DNA of 52,733 bases from JBCBTJ01 sp039818665 (GCA_039818665.1 JBCBTJ010000021.1:1-52733), one strand, 5' to 3'; counted from the stretch's first letter, positions 33,537 to 41,934 are shown. Made by a program: numbers and translations. Notes: generated by a model not told the origin, from the letters alone.

Positions 33537-34457
33537 ATGAAAGACTTCAGCGGCAAGATCGCCGTGGTGACGGGCGGCGGGGCCGGCATGGGGCGGGAGC
33601 TGACGCGGCAGCTCGCGGCGGCCGGCTGTTCGGTCGCCATTTGCGATATCTCCGAAGAGGACATGGCCGAGACCAAGCGGCTCGCCGAGGACGGCGCGCC
33701 CCAGGGCGTGAAGATCACCACGTTCAAGGCCGACGTCGCCGATCGCGGCGCGGTCGAGGCCTTCCGCGACCACGTGCTCGACGCCCACGACACCGACCAC
33801 ATCCACCTGCATTTCAACAATGCAGGCGTCGGCGGCGGCGGCAGTTTCGTGGCCGGCGAAGAAGATCATTGGGAGCGGACGTTCAATGTCTGCTGGCAAG
33901 GCGTCTACAACAATGCGCGGGCCTTCATGCCGGCGCTGATGAAGGCCGACGAGGCGCACATAATTAATGTCAGCTCCGTCAACGGCTTCTGGGCGAGCCT
34001 CGGGCCGGAAACCCCGCACACCGCCTACAGCGCAGCGAAATTCGCCGTAAAGGGATTCACCGAGGCGCTGACGACGGATCTCAAGCTCAACGCGCCGCAT
34101 GTGAAAGCGAGCGTTGTGATGCCCGGCCATATCGGCACGAACATCGCACTGACGACGCTACGCGAATTTGGCGACGACGCGGTGACCGGCGACATGCCGG
34201 GCGGCCCGGCCGTCAGCCCCGAAGAGGCCCGACAACGCGCCGAAGAGTTTCGCGACAACGGCACGACCTCGGCCGAGGACGCCGCGACCATCATCCTTGA
34301 CGGCGTGAAGGAAGAGAAATGGCGGATTTTGGTCGGGCCCGACGCCCACGCCATCGACGCGGCGGTCCGCAATTCGCCGGAGAAGGCCTATGAGCCGGAG
34401 TTCGGCCTAGAGATCTTCGACTTCATCCAGCGTGGTCAGAACGAGGAGGCGTCCTAG
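33537..34457 (+). CDS. SDR-family NAD(P)-dependent oxidoreductase
   Basis: A 306-residue classical short-chain dehydrogenase. Seen: TGGGAGMGRELTRQL (12-26), Asp-Val at FKADVADRG, the NNAG motif (94-97), catalytic Ser147 (NVSSVNG), Tyr164 and Lys168 in HTAYSAAKFAVKG, and MPGHIGTN after the active site. The substrate is a hydroxy or keto compound that the sequence does not identify. A GGGAGGAC ribosome site precedes the start. Its stop overlaps that of the convergent ErpA-type gene in a shared CTAG. Confidence 0.9.
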   Translation: MKDFSGKIAVVTGGGAGMGRELTRQLAAAGCSVAICDISEEDMAETKRLAEDGAPQGVKITTFKADVADRGAVEAFRDHVLDAHDTDHIHLHFNNAGVGGGGSFVAGEEDHWERTFNVCWQGVYNNARAFMPALMKADEAHIINVSSVNGFWASLGPETPHTAYSAAKFAVKGFTEALTTDLKLNAPHVKASVVMPGHIGTNIALTTLREFGDDAVTGDMPGGPAVSPEEARQRAEEFRDNGTTSAEDAATIILDGVKEEKWRILVGPDAHAIDAAVRNSPEKAYEPEFGLEIFDFIQRGQNEEAS

Positions 34458-34780
34458 ACCGAAAAGCTTGTCCCGCAGCCGCAGCTCGCCGTTGCGTTCG
34501 GATTGTTGATCTTGAACGCCGCGCCGATCAGCTCTTCGCTAAAGTCGATCTCCGAGCCGCGCAGAAATTCCAGACTCATCTCGTCGATCGCGACTTTCGC
34601 ACCGTCGAGTTCGACCACGATATCGTCTTCATTGACGCCGTCGGCGAAGTCGAAGCGGTAGGAAAAGCCCGAACAGCCGCCGCCGTCGACGGCGACGCGC
34701 AGCATCGACTTGTCCGGTTGCTTCGCCAGAATCGCATTAATGCGCTTGGCCGCGGAGGGCGTAAGGGTCACATCGCTCAT
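34454..34780 (-). CDS. erpA: iron-sulfur cluster insertion protein (ErpA/IscA A-type)
   Basis: A 108-residue A-type carrier that delivers Fe-S clusters to apoproteins. Seen: MSDVTLTPSAAKRINAILAK, LRVAVDGGGCSGFSYRFDF with the first cysteine, and a C-terminal NNPNATASCGCGTSFSV with the paired cysteines that hold the cluster. Protein length and the CGC ending match ErpA/IscA. The true start is the ATG at 34780; the frame runs open much further. It is divergent from dgt by 27 bases, a close arrangement common in alphaproteobacteria. Confidence 0.9.
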   Translation of the reverse strand: MSDVTLTPSAAKRINAILAKQPDKSMLRVAVDGGGCSGFSYRFDFADGVNEDDIVVELDGAKVAIDEMSLEFLRGSEIDFSEELIGAAFKINNPNATASCGCGTSFSV

Positions 34781-34807
34781 GCCGCTTAGATAGGGAAAGT
34801 CGCGACC

Positions 34808-35980
34808 ATGGCCAAGAGTGCGAAATACGCGACCGATCCGAAGTCGTCGCGCGGCCGGTTCATTGAGGAGCGGCCGTCCAAGACGCGCACGCCCTTTCAA
34901 CGCGATCGCGACCGCATCATCCACGCCACCGCGTTTCGGCGATTGAAGCAGAAAACCCAAGTTTTCATCGCCCATGAGGGCGACCATTATCGCACCCGGC
35001 TAACCCATTCCCTCGAAGTCGCCCAGATCGCCCGATCCGTCGCCCGGACGCTCGGCCTCGACGAGGATCTCGCCGAAGCCATGGCGCTCGCCCATGATCT
35101 AGGCCATCCGCCCTTTGGCCATGCCGGCGAGGACCAGCTCGACGAGTGCATGGCCGAATTCGAAGGCTTCGATCACAACGCCCAGGCGCTTCGGGTCGTC
35201 ACCAAGCTGGAACAGCGCTATCCGACTTTCGACGGGCTCAATCTCACCTGGGAGATGCTCGAAGGGCTCATCAAGCACAACGGCCCGCTGCTGACGCCGG
35301 ACAATACGGTGGATCAACTCCCGGCCGCTTTTCGCGACTTCCCGCACTTAGAAGAGCTTGAACTCGACACTTTCGCCGGCCCGGAAGCCCAGGTCGCAGC
35401 CTTGTCGGACGACATCGCCTACAACAATCACGACATCGACGACGGTCTGAAAGCCGGCCTGTTCACGATCGAGGATCTCTTGCCGATCCCGATCGTGGGC
35501 GATGTCTTTCGCGGCGTGATGGTGGAGTATCCGGACCTCGATCAAAGACGCGTTGCTTATGAGGCGGTGCGGCGGCTCATCGGCATCTGGATCGACGATC
35601 TCACACGAGAAACAAAGGCGCGCGTCGCGGAGGCCAAACCCGCCTCCGCCGAGGAGGTGCGGGCGATGGACGCGCCGCTGATCGCGTTCTCCGCCGAGCA
35701 TGACGAAGAACAGCGCGCGCTGCGCGGGTTTCTCTACGAGCGCATGTACAAGCATTTCCGCGTGAACCGCGTCCGCGCCCAAGCCAAACGCGTCTTGGCG
35801 GATCTCTTCGCCCAGTTCCAATCCGACCCCAGCACGCTGCCGCCGCCCTGGCGAGCTTTGGCCGAGGCGGAGGAAGACGCCGCGAGGGCCCGCATCGTCT
35901 GCGATTACATCGCCGGCATGACCGACAGCTACGCCATCGAAGAGCATCGTCGCCTGTTCGACCTGAACAGCATGATATGA
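34808..35980 (+). CDS. dgt: deoxyguanosinetriphosphate triphosphohydrolase-like protein
   Basis: A 390-residue HD-domain dNTP triphosphohydrolase that splits dNTP into nucleoside and triphosphate. Seen: RFIEERPSKTRTPFQRDRDR, FRRLKQKTQVF, His in THSLEVAQIARSVARTLGL, the AHDLGHPPFGHAGED pair with the HD and another His, and LSDDIAYNNHDIDDGL carrying the last metal Asp. This is the first gene of the conserved block to the right. In most alphaproteobacteria argS comes next, but here the next gene is the SPOR protein. Confidence 0.92.
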   Translation: MAKSAKYATDPKSSRGRFIEERPSKTRTPFQRDRDRIIHATAFRRLKQKTQVFIAHEGDHYRTRLTHSLEVAQIARSVARTLGLDEDLAEAMALAHDLGHPPFGHAGEDQLDECMAEFEGFDHNAQALRVVTKLEQRYPTFDGLNLTWEMLEGLIKHNGPLLTPDNTVDQLPAAFRDFPHLEELELDTFAGPEAQVAALSDDIAYNNHDIDDGLKAGLFTIEDLLPIPIVGDVFRGVMVEYPDLDQRRVAYEAVRRLIGIWIDDLTRETKARVAEAKPASAEEVRAMDAPLIAFSAEHDEEQRALRGFLYERMYKHFRVNRVRAQAKRVLADLFAQFQSDPSTLPPPWRALAEAEEDAARARIVCDYIAGMTDSYAIEEHRRLFDLNSMI

Positions 35981-36075
35981 ACGTGACCTCGCGCTGAATT
36001 CCGCCGCGATTCAACGGTCGTTAACAGTAATCCGCTTAGCGTTAACCGTCTCGATGGATGAGCGGAGAGGACCGC

Positions 36076-36900
36076 ATGGCCAAAGCGCAGCAGAATGGCG
36101 GCATGGAATTCGGCGGATTCGAAGACGAATACCGCGGTTTCGACCCCTATGAAGAGGATGGCGGCCACGGCCCGCTGATCCTGTTTCTGGCGATCGGCGT
36201 GATTCTGGTCTTCGCCGCCGTGGTCTGGAACACTTACTCCCAGGGCGTTCGCGGCGACGGTCAGCGCCTGCCGGTGATCTCCGCCGACGCCGCGCCCTAC
36301 AAGCGCGCGCCCGAAGACGCCGGCGGCGCGGAGACCCCGGACCTCAACCGCCGCATCTATGATCAAATCGACGGCTCGAACCGCGAGGACATCGTGATCG
36401 CGGCCGCGCTTCGCGCCGAGCGCGCCGACGAAGGCCCCTCTGCCGACGACGTGTTGCAGGGCGGCCCGCCGATGGAATTGCGCCCGACCTTGGGCGACCC
36501 GATCGAGGTCGAGCCCGCGCCGAAGCCCGTGGCTGCCGAACCAATCGAGACGGCTGTCGCGCCGCCGCCGAGGCGCCAACCTGATGCTGCGCCGACGTCC
36601 CAGCCCGTCGCTGAAGCGCCGGCCTCGCGCTTCGCGTTCGACTATTCCGGCGCTTATCTCGTGCAGATCGCCGCGCTGCGCAGCGAATCCGCCGCCGAAG
36701 AAGCCTGGAGCCGTGCGGCCGGCGCGTCGCCGAGCCTGTATCAGGGCGCGCAGAAACGCATTCAGCGCGCCGATCTCGGCGCTCGGGGCGTCTTCTATCG
36801 CTTGCGCGCCGGCGCGTTCGCCGAACGCGCCGCTGCGACCGAGTTCTGCGACGCCTTGAAAGCCGGCGGCGGCGATTGCATCGTGGTCCGCAACGAATGA
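36076..36900 (+). CDS. SPOR-domain membrane protein
   Basis: A 274-residue bitopic inner-membrane protein. Seen: an acidic cytoplasmic N-terminus, one membrane helix (about 33-52, GPLILFLAIGVILVFAAVVW), a periplasmic Pro/Ala-rich linker, and a C-terminal SPOR domain (about 185-274) with YLVQIAALRSESAAEEAW and FYRLRAGAFAERAAATEFC. SPOR domains bind denuded glycan at division sites. The gene sits between dgt and nagZ, with the ATGA overlap to nagZ. I chose ATG 36076, which has GGAGAGGA upstream; ATG 36058 would add six residues. Confidence 0.88.
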   Translation: MAKAQQNGGMEFGGFEDEYRGFDPYEEDGGHGPLILFLAIGVILVFAAVVWNTYSQGVRGDGQRLPVISADAAPYKRAPEDAGGAETPDLNRRIYDQIDGSNREDIVIAAALRAERADEGPSADDVLQGGPPMELRPTLGDPIEVEPAPKPVAAEPIETAVAPPPRRQPDAAPTSQPVAEAPASRFAFDYSGAYLVQIAALRSESAAEEAWSRAAGASPSLYQGAQKRIQRADLGARGVFYRLRAGAFAERAAATEFCDALKAGGGDCIVVRNE

Positions 36901-37940
36901 CTGATCAGCGTGCGTGTATCCTAAGCGTCGCCGGAGAGGCTCTGAGCCCCGGCGAGGCGGACTTGTTCTCAGAGGCGAACCCCTGGGGCGTGATCCTTAT
37001 GGGACGGTCGTGCGGGACGCGGACGCAGGTGCGGCGCTTGGTGGACGACATCTGGCACGCCATGGGGCGCGCCTGCCTCATCTTCATCGACCAGGAGGGC
37101 GGCCGCGTCGCCCGCTTGAAGGCGCCGGAATGGCCCGTCTTTCCGCGAGGCGCCGAATACGGCGCGCTTTACCAAGAAGACGAGGGCCGAGGCCTCCGCG
37201 CCGCTTGGCTCGGCCATCGTCTGATCGCGCAAGAGCTCGCCTCCATGTCGATTCACGCCGATTGCGCGCCCGTCGTGGATCTGCCGGTTCCAGGCGCCCA
37301 CGATGTGATCGGCGACCGCGCGTTTGGGACAGAGCCCGCCCAAGTCGCCGCCTTAGGGCGCGCCGCGCTCGAGGGGCTCGCCGCCGGCGGCGTCGCCGGC
37401 GTGGTCAAACACATTCCCGGCCACGGCCGGTCCATGGCCGACAGCCATGCCGAGCTGCCGCGGGTCACGGCCGGCGACAACGAACTCGGAAAAGACTTCG
37501 ACGCCTTCGCCCGTTTGGTCGACGCGCCCATGGCGATGACGGCCCATATCGCTTATGACGCCATCGACCCTGGCCGACCTGCGACGCTTTCTTCGAAAAT
37601 GATTCAAGAAGTCATCCGTGGGCGAATCGGTTTTGAAGGGCTTTTGATGAGCGATGATCTCGGCATGAAGGCGCTTGGCGGCACATTGGGCGACCGCGCG
37701 ACCGGCGCGATTGCGGCTGGCTGCGACGTGGTTCTGCATTGCGCCGGTTTCACGAAAGAGCCCGACGCGATCCTAAGCGAAATGCGCCAAGTGGCCGAAG
37801 CTTCGCCGCCGCTTGAGGGCGTCGCCATGGAACGCGCGAAACGCGCCGAAGCCATGTCGACCCGCGCCACGGCGTTTGATGTCGAGGCGGGCTGGCGCGA
37901 GCTGCGCGAATTGTTCCCGGCGCTAGAGGCGGCGGCTTGA
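36897..37940 (+). CDS. nagZ: β-N-acetylhexosaminidase
   Basis: A 347-residue cytoplasmic glycoside hydrolase family 3 enzyme that removes GlcNAc from anhydromuropeptides in cell-wall recycling. Seen: GVILMGRSCGT, FIDQEGGRVARL, VDLP, the catalytic loop KHIPGHGRSMADSHAELP (171-188) with the acid/base His, and LLMSDDLGMKAL with the nucleophile Asp. The frame is open slightly upstream, but ATG 36897 overlaps the SPOR stop and gives the normal N-terminus. It is followed by scpA with another four-base overlap (TTGA). Confidence 0.93.
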   Translation: MTDQRACILSVAGEALSPGEADLFSEANPWGVILMGRSCGTRTQVRRLVDDIWHAMGRACLIFIDQEGGRVARLKAPEWPVFPRGAEYGALYQEDEGRGLRAAWLGHRLIAQELASMSIHADCAPVVDLPVPGAHDVIGDRAFGTEPAQVAALGRAALEGLAAGGVAGVVKHIPGHGRSMADSHAELPRVTAGDNELGKDFDAFARLVDAPMAMTAHIAYDAIDPGRPATLSSKMIQEVIRGRIGFEGLLMSDDLGMKALGGTLGDRATGAIAAGCDVVLHCAGFTKEPDAILSEMRQVAEASPPLEGVAMERAKRAEAMSTRATAFDVEAGWRELRELFPALEAAA

Positions 37941-38773
37941 CGGAGCCGACGCTCAGCATCGACGCGTTGTCCGAGAACGCCTCGGAGGCCGACGGCGACG
38001 AGGCCTTTGTGGTGGATGTCGGCGGCTTTGAGGGACCGCTGCATCTCTTGCTGGAGCTTGCGCGGAAGCAGAAGGTGGACCTGCTCCACGTCTCGGTGCT
38101 CGACCTCGCGAACCAATATCTCGCCTTCATCATGGAGGCGAAGCGCCAGCGGATCGATCTCGCGGCGGACTATCTGCTGATGGCGGCCTGGCTCGCCTAT
38201 ATGAAATCGAAGCTGCTGCTGCCGAAGCCTGAAAAGGCCGAGGCTGAAGAACTGTCCGGCGATGAGATGGCGACGCGGCTCGCCTTCCGCCTCAAACGGC
38301 TCAATGCGATGCGCGTGGCGGCGGACGAGCTTGAGGCTGGTCCAGTGCTCGGCAATGTCGTCTTCCTGCGCGGCGCGCCCGAGCAGCCGCGCGTGATCAA
38401 GAAAACTGAGTACAACACCACGGTCTTTCATCTCTCCAGCGCGTTCGGCGCGATCCGCGACCGCAAACACAAAGAAGCCCCGCACCGGATCGAGAAACAG
38501 TTCGTCTTGCCGCTCGAAGCCGCGCGCGACGGTTTGCGCTTGGTGATCCCGGCCCTCGAAGAATGGGAGAGCCTCGACAATATCCGCGAGCGGCTGCGCC
38601 CCCAAACGACGGATCTGCCGGCCCGCTCGGTGACGGCGAGCGTCTTCTCCGCCGCTCTGGAGCTTGCGCGGGACGGCGAGGTGGATCTCCGCCAGGATGA
38701 CATCAATTTCGCGCCGCTGTTCTTGCGCGGCATGCACGGATACACTCCCGGAGGGGCGCATGAACCTGCTTAA
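37937..38773 (+). CDS. scpA: segregation and condensation protein A
   Basis: A 278-residue kleisin of the Smc-ScpAB condensin. Seen: FVVDVGGFEGPLHLLLELAR near the N-terminus (SMC neck-binding), VDLLHVSVLDLANQYLAFI, a middle region and a C-terminal winged helix (VTASVFSAALELARDGEVDL) that binds the SMC head. The start is TTG at 37937, overlapping the nagZ stop; no ATG fits better. It overlaps scpB by 14 bases. SMC itself is not in the window. Confidence 0.92.
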   Translation: MTEPTLSIDALSENASEADGDEAFVVDVGGFEGPLHLLLELARKQKVDLLHVSVLDLANQYLAFIMEAKRQRIDLAADYLLMAAWLAYMKSKLLLPKPEKAEAEELSGDEMATRLAFRLKRLNAMRVAADELEAGPVLGNVVFLRGAPEQPRVIKKTEYNTTVFHLSSAFGAIRDRKHKEAPHRIEKQFVLPLEAARDGLRLVIPALEEWESLDNIRERLRPQTTDLPARSVTASVFSAALELARDGEVDLRQDDINFAPLFLRGMHGYTPGGAHEPA

Positions 38774-39611
38774 GCGGAAACCCGTGGACGATATCGACGA
38801 CAACGCGCCCGATGATGTGCGCAAAGCGGTTCGGCAGCTCTCCTTCGCCTATAAGCGATCGGCCGATACGCTGAAGGCCTCGGCCGAGCCGTCGCCTTTG
38901 CAAGCTTCGCAGCCGCCCAGCGAACCGGTCGCAGAGCCAGAAGGAATGGACGAGGCTCGCCTGACCGACGCGCTTCGCCGCGCCGAAGCGATCCTGTTCG
39001 CCGCCGGCGAGCCGCTGTCGGCCGACCAGATCGCCGCCGTCCTGCCGCCGGACGTCGAGGCCGCCGACGTCCTCATGGAGCTGAAGCGCACCTATGCGGG
39101 GCGCGGCGTACAGCTCGTCCAGGTCGGCGGGAAATGGCGGTTTCAGACCGCCCAAGACCTCGCTTTCCTCTTCGTCGAGGAGCGCCATGTCCAGAAAAAG
39201 CTCTCCCAAGCCGCGCTGGAGACACTGGCGATCATCGCCTACAGCCAGCCGGTCACGCGCGGCGAGATCGAAGCCGTGCGCGGCGTCGCGGTCTCGAAAG
39301 GCGTGATCGATCAGCTGATGGAAGCCGGCTGGGTGCGCGTCAAAGGCCACCGCAAAACGCCGGGCCGCCCCGCGACCTTCGGCACCACGCCCGCCTTTTT
39401 GGAGCATTTCGGGCTGGAGACACTGGACATGTTGCCCGGCAAGGCGGAACTCGCCGCCGAGGGCCTGTTGTCCGACGCCATTCCAAACGATTTCGCTGGC
39501 GTACCGGATCAGTCCGACGCCGGCCTCGAAGACTTCGACAGCACGCCGGACGCCGATTTGGAAAGCGCGTTCGTGACCGATTTTCTCACGGGCGCCGAAG
39601 AGACCGATTGA
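38760..39611 (+). CDS. scpB: segregation and condensation protein B
   Basis: A 283-residue protein with two winged-helix domains that binds the ScpA linker. Seen: ALRRAEAILFAAGEPLSADQ, GRGVQLVQVGGKWRFQT, AALETLAIIAYSQPVTRGEI, and WVRVKGHRKTPGRPATFGTT. The N-terminus has an extra acidic/basic stretch of roughly 60 residues before the first wing, and an acidic C-terminal tail, both variable in this family. ATG 38760 has GGAGGGG upstream. It is the last gene before the LytS/LytTR insertion. Confidence 0.9.
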   Translation: MNLLKRKPVDDIDDNAPDDVRKAVRQLSFAYKRSADTLKASAEPSPLQASQPPSEPVAEPEGMDEARLTDALRRAEAILFAAGEPLSADQIAAVLPPDVEAADVLMELKRTYAGRGVQLVQVGGKWRFQTAQDLAFLFVEERHVQKKLSQAALETLAIIAYSQPVTRGEIEAVRGVAVSKGVIDQLMEAGWVRVKGHRKTPGRPATFGTTPAFLEHFGLETLDMLPGKAELAAEGLLSDAIPNDFAGVPDQSDAGLEDFDSTPDADLESAFVTDFLTGAEETD

Positions 39612-39658
39612 ACGGGTCTGCCCGTCCGGAGGCGCTTCAGCGTCGACGAGTGGCGAAA

Positions 39659-39669
39659 TTCATCGATAA
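39659..39669. repeat. 11-base repeat left of the LytS/LytTR pair
   Basis: TTCATCGATAA, near-palindromic around ATCGAT, is repeated exactly and in the same orientation at 41688-41698 beyond the response-regulator gene. It could be an operator for the LytTR protein or the footprint of an insertion event. Confidence 0.4.
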
Positions 39670-39777
39670 ACAGTAAGATCTGAGCGACGAACCGCGGCGC
39701 GGCGCGCTTGAAGGGCGTGGCGGCGTCGTCCACGCTTTCGACAGTGGAGGGACATCCTGGTCGATACGTTCATACGT

Positions 39778-40875
39778 TTGGGCGCCACGGCCGACGGCGA
39801 GGACAGCGTCGGCGGCTTGCGGTTGCGCGTCTTTTGGACGTTCCAGGCGCTGTTTTGGTCTGCGGTCTTCGTGTGGCGGACCATGTTCAACTACGCCTTC
39901 GGCCACGGCTTTCTGAACCTCGAACTCCGCGCCATTTCGATCGCGCTGGCGGTTTGGGCGACCTACGCCGCGGCCGTGCCGATCGGCCGGTTGACCCGCC
40001 GCCGGTTGAACGCCGGCTCCATCAGCCTTGTCGCGATGATCACGGCGATCGTCGCGGTGATCCACACCGCCGCCGACCGCGTGCTTTACACAGCGGCCTA
40101 TAATGGCTGGGTTTACCGAACGCCGGAGCTGGTCGACGCCGGGCAGCTGCTCAGCCTCAACACTTATGTCTTCGCCGCCTGGACGGCTTTTTTCCTAGTG
40201 ATCCAGCAGTTCACCCTGTCGTCCAGGCGCGAGCGCGCCCTGGAACGTCTTGAGAGCATGGCGCGCGAGGCGCGGCTCGAGCTTCTGATGCGCCAGCTCA
40301 ATCCGCATTTCCTGTTCAACGCCCTGACGTCGCTGTCGACTTTGGTGGCCGAGGGGCGCGCGCGCCAGGCCGACGAAATGATCATGCGCCTCAGCCGCTT
40401 CCTGCGGCGGGCCGTCGATGTGAAGCCGGGCGAGATGACCTCGCTCGCGGAGGAGATGGCGCTTCTGCAAGACTATGTTCAGATCCAAAAGGTTCGGTTC
40501 GGCGACCGGTTGCGATTCTCGCTGGATCTCGATCCGCGCGCGGGACATTGCGCCGTTCCGCCGATGCTGCTGCAGCCCTTGATCGAAAACTCGATCGCCC
40601 ACGGCGCCTCGGACAAGGGTCGCATTGAGATCGAGGTGACCGCGCGTCTTGAGAACGGATCGCTCCGTATCGAGGCGCGCGATCTCGGCCCGGGATTCCC
40701 ATGCGGCGGCGAGGGACCTCGGGGCGCCGGCCTGCGCCTGGTGGCCGAGCGTCTGGAAGGCGAATTCGGCGCGGAGGCGACGCTCGCGCTGTCGAATCCA
40801 GAGAACGGCGGCGCGCTCGTGTCGATCACGACCCCGGCGCGCCCGCCGGCGGCCAATGACGAGGCGGTCGCATGA
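39778..40875 (+). CDS. LytS/YehU-type sensor histidine kinase
   Basis: A 365-residue membrane histidine kinase. Seen: about four membrane segments in residues 18-145, a coiled helix, then the His_kinase domain with MRQLNPHFLFNALTSLSTLV (phospho-acceptor His177), PPMLLQPLIENSIAHG (N box) and a glycine-rich GEGPRGAGLRLVAERL end. The frame opens at TTG 39778, which has no near ribosome site. A CTG at 39757 in the same frame lies seven bases after GGAGG, and its start MVDTFIRLG would be plausible, so the true start is uncertain. Coupled to the next gene by ATGA overlap. The signal sensed is unknown. Confidence 0.88.
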   Translation: MGATADGEDSVGGLRLRVFWTFQALFWSAVFVWRTMFNYAFGHGFLNLELRAISIALAVWATYAAAVPIGRLTRRRLNAGSISLVAMITAIVAVIHTAADRVLYTAAYNGWVYRTPELVDAGQLLSLNTYVFAAWTAFFLVIQQFTLSSRRERALERLESMAREARLELLMRQLNPHFLFNALTSLSTLVAEGRARQADEMIMRLSRFLRRAVDVKPGEMTSLAEEMALLQDYVQIQKVRFGDRLRFSLDLDPRAGHCAVPPMLLQPLIENSIAHGASDKGRIEIEVTARLENGSLRIEARDLGPGFPCGGEGPRGAGLRLVAERLEGEFGAEATLALSNPENGGALVSITTPARPPAANDEAVA

Positions 40876-41666
40876 GAGTGCTCGTCGCCGAAGACGAACC
40901 GCTCGCGGCCCGCCGGCTGACGTCCGAGCTCGAGCGGCGGTCCGGCGTCGAATTGGTCGGTGTGTTCAGCGACGGCGTCGCTGCGAGCGAGGGCATTCGA
41001 AATCATCGGCCCGATGTCGTCCTGCTCGATATACAAATGCCGGGACGGACGGGGTTCGAAATCGTTGACGACATGGACCCGGTCGACCGGCCGATCGTCA
41101 TCTTTACGACTGCGTTTGACCGTTTTGCGCTCAAGGCGTTCAAAGCCCGCGCCCTGGACTATCTCTTAAAGCCGGTGGACCCAACCGCGTTGAGCGACGC
41201 GCTGGACCGAGCGGCCAAGCGCTTGAGCGAGCGATCGGCCGAAGCCAGAGCAGGCGAACTCACAGCGATCATCTCTCAGATCCGAGACAATGGCGGCCCA
41301 GACGCTTCGAGTGATTTTGACAGCTATTTTTGGGTCCGCTCGGCCCGGGCGAATGTGCGGGTCGATGTGGTCGATATCGAGGCGGTCGAAGCGGTCCGCG
41401 ATTATGTGTCGCTGCACACGCCGTCTCGATCCTACTTGATGCGCTCGACCATGGCGCAAATCGAATCGCGCCTTGATCCCGGCGTGTTTTTGCGCGTGCA
41501 CCGGTCTTTCATCATAAATCTCAACGAGATCCAGGCGATGACGTCGACCGCGTCCGGCGCCCGGCTTCTGGTCACCGGTTCGGGCCGCGAGGTCAAAGTC
41601 GGCCGGACCTTCGCAGCCGCCCTATCCGAGCGGTTGGAGGCCGCGCGCCTGAAGCGAGCGCACTGA
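40872..41666 (+). CDS. LytTR-family response regulator
   Basis: A 264-residue two-domain regulator. Residues 1-120 are a receiver with acidic EDEP at 7-10, the phospho-acceptor Asp53 in VLLDIQMPGRTG, Thr in FTTAFD and Lys in YLLKPVD. Residues 150-264 are a LytTR DNA-binding domain (YFWVRSARANVRVDVVDIEA, YLMRSTMAQIESRL, FLRVHRSFIINLNEI). LytTR proteins bind direct repeats upstream of their targets. It is the partner of the histidine kinase before it. The pair is placed between scpB and tatA, not part of the usual order. Confidence 0.92.
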   Translation: MRVLVAEDEPLAARRLTSELERRSGVELVGVFSDGVAASEGIRNHRPDVVLLDIQMPGRTGFEIVDDMDPVDRPIVIFTTAFDRFALKAFKARALDYLLKPVDPTALSDALDRAAKRLSERSAEARAGELTAIISQIRDNGGPDASSDFDSYFWVRSARANVRVDVVDIEAVEAVRDYVSLHTPSRSYLMRSTMAQIESRLDPGVFLRVHRSFIINLNEIQAMTSTASGARLLVTGSGREVKVGRTFAAALSERLEAARLKRAH

Positions 41667-41687
41667 TCTCGGGCGCGATATTTGCCG

Positions 41688-41698
41688 TTCATCGATAA
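41688..41698. repeat. 11-base repeat right of the LytS/LytTR pair
   Basis: The second exact copy of TTCATCGATAA, 22 bases after the response-regulator stop and 237 bases upstream of tatA. With the copy at 39659 it brackets the two-component module. Confidence 0.4.
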
Positions 41699-41811
41699 GA
41701 CCAGGCCATTCGTCGCGTGATGGGTGGGGCGGTCCGAAGCGCGCGCCTACACTCCGACTCGCCAATTGGAACCTCCAAATCTAATCGGCAACCAACCACA
41801 CCCAACCACTA

Positions 41812-41842
41812 GAGGCCGGAGCGATTCTATCGCTTCGGCCTC
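41812..41842 (+). other. long hairpin upstream of tatA
   Basis: A 13-bp stem (one G-T pair) made by 41812-41824 and 41830-41842, with a 5-nt loop. The flanks (CCAACC and GGTTGG type, about 41800 and 41850) can pair to lengthen it with a bulge. No U-run follows, so a standard intrinsic terminator is unlikely. It may end the two-component operon by another means or lie in a regulatory region before tatA. Confidence 0.5.
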
Positions 41843-41873
41843 GACGGGTTGGGGTGCGACATCACGAGATACG

Positions 41874-41902
41874 TTGAGCCTCAGCGCTGCGCAGCTTATG
41901 TG
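41874..41902 (+). promoter_or_regulatory. candidate promoter of the tat operon
   Basis: TTGAGC at 41874-41879, a 17-base spacer and TATGTG at 41897-41902 approximate a σ70 promoter about 33 bases before the tatA start. The -10 is weak. The ribosome site GGAGG is at 41924-41928. Confidence 0.4.
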
Positions 41903-41934
41903 GTAGTCTGACAGTTCGACTATGGAGGCCCTTC

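Noticed and set aside
36020..36046. TTAA...GTTAAC pair upstream of the SPOR gene, considered as a CtrA box
   Set aside because: The spacing between the TTAA elements is about 17 bases, not 7, so it does not fit the CtrA consensus.
39612..39625. ACGGG/CCCGT hairpin directly after scpB considered as terminator
   Set aside because: The stem is only five base pairs and is followed by CCGGAGG rather than T residues.
41812..41842. Hairpin before tatA considered as a normal intrinsic terminator
   Set aside because: The stem is strong, but the bases after it are GACGGGTTGG, with no U-run on either strand.
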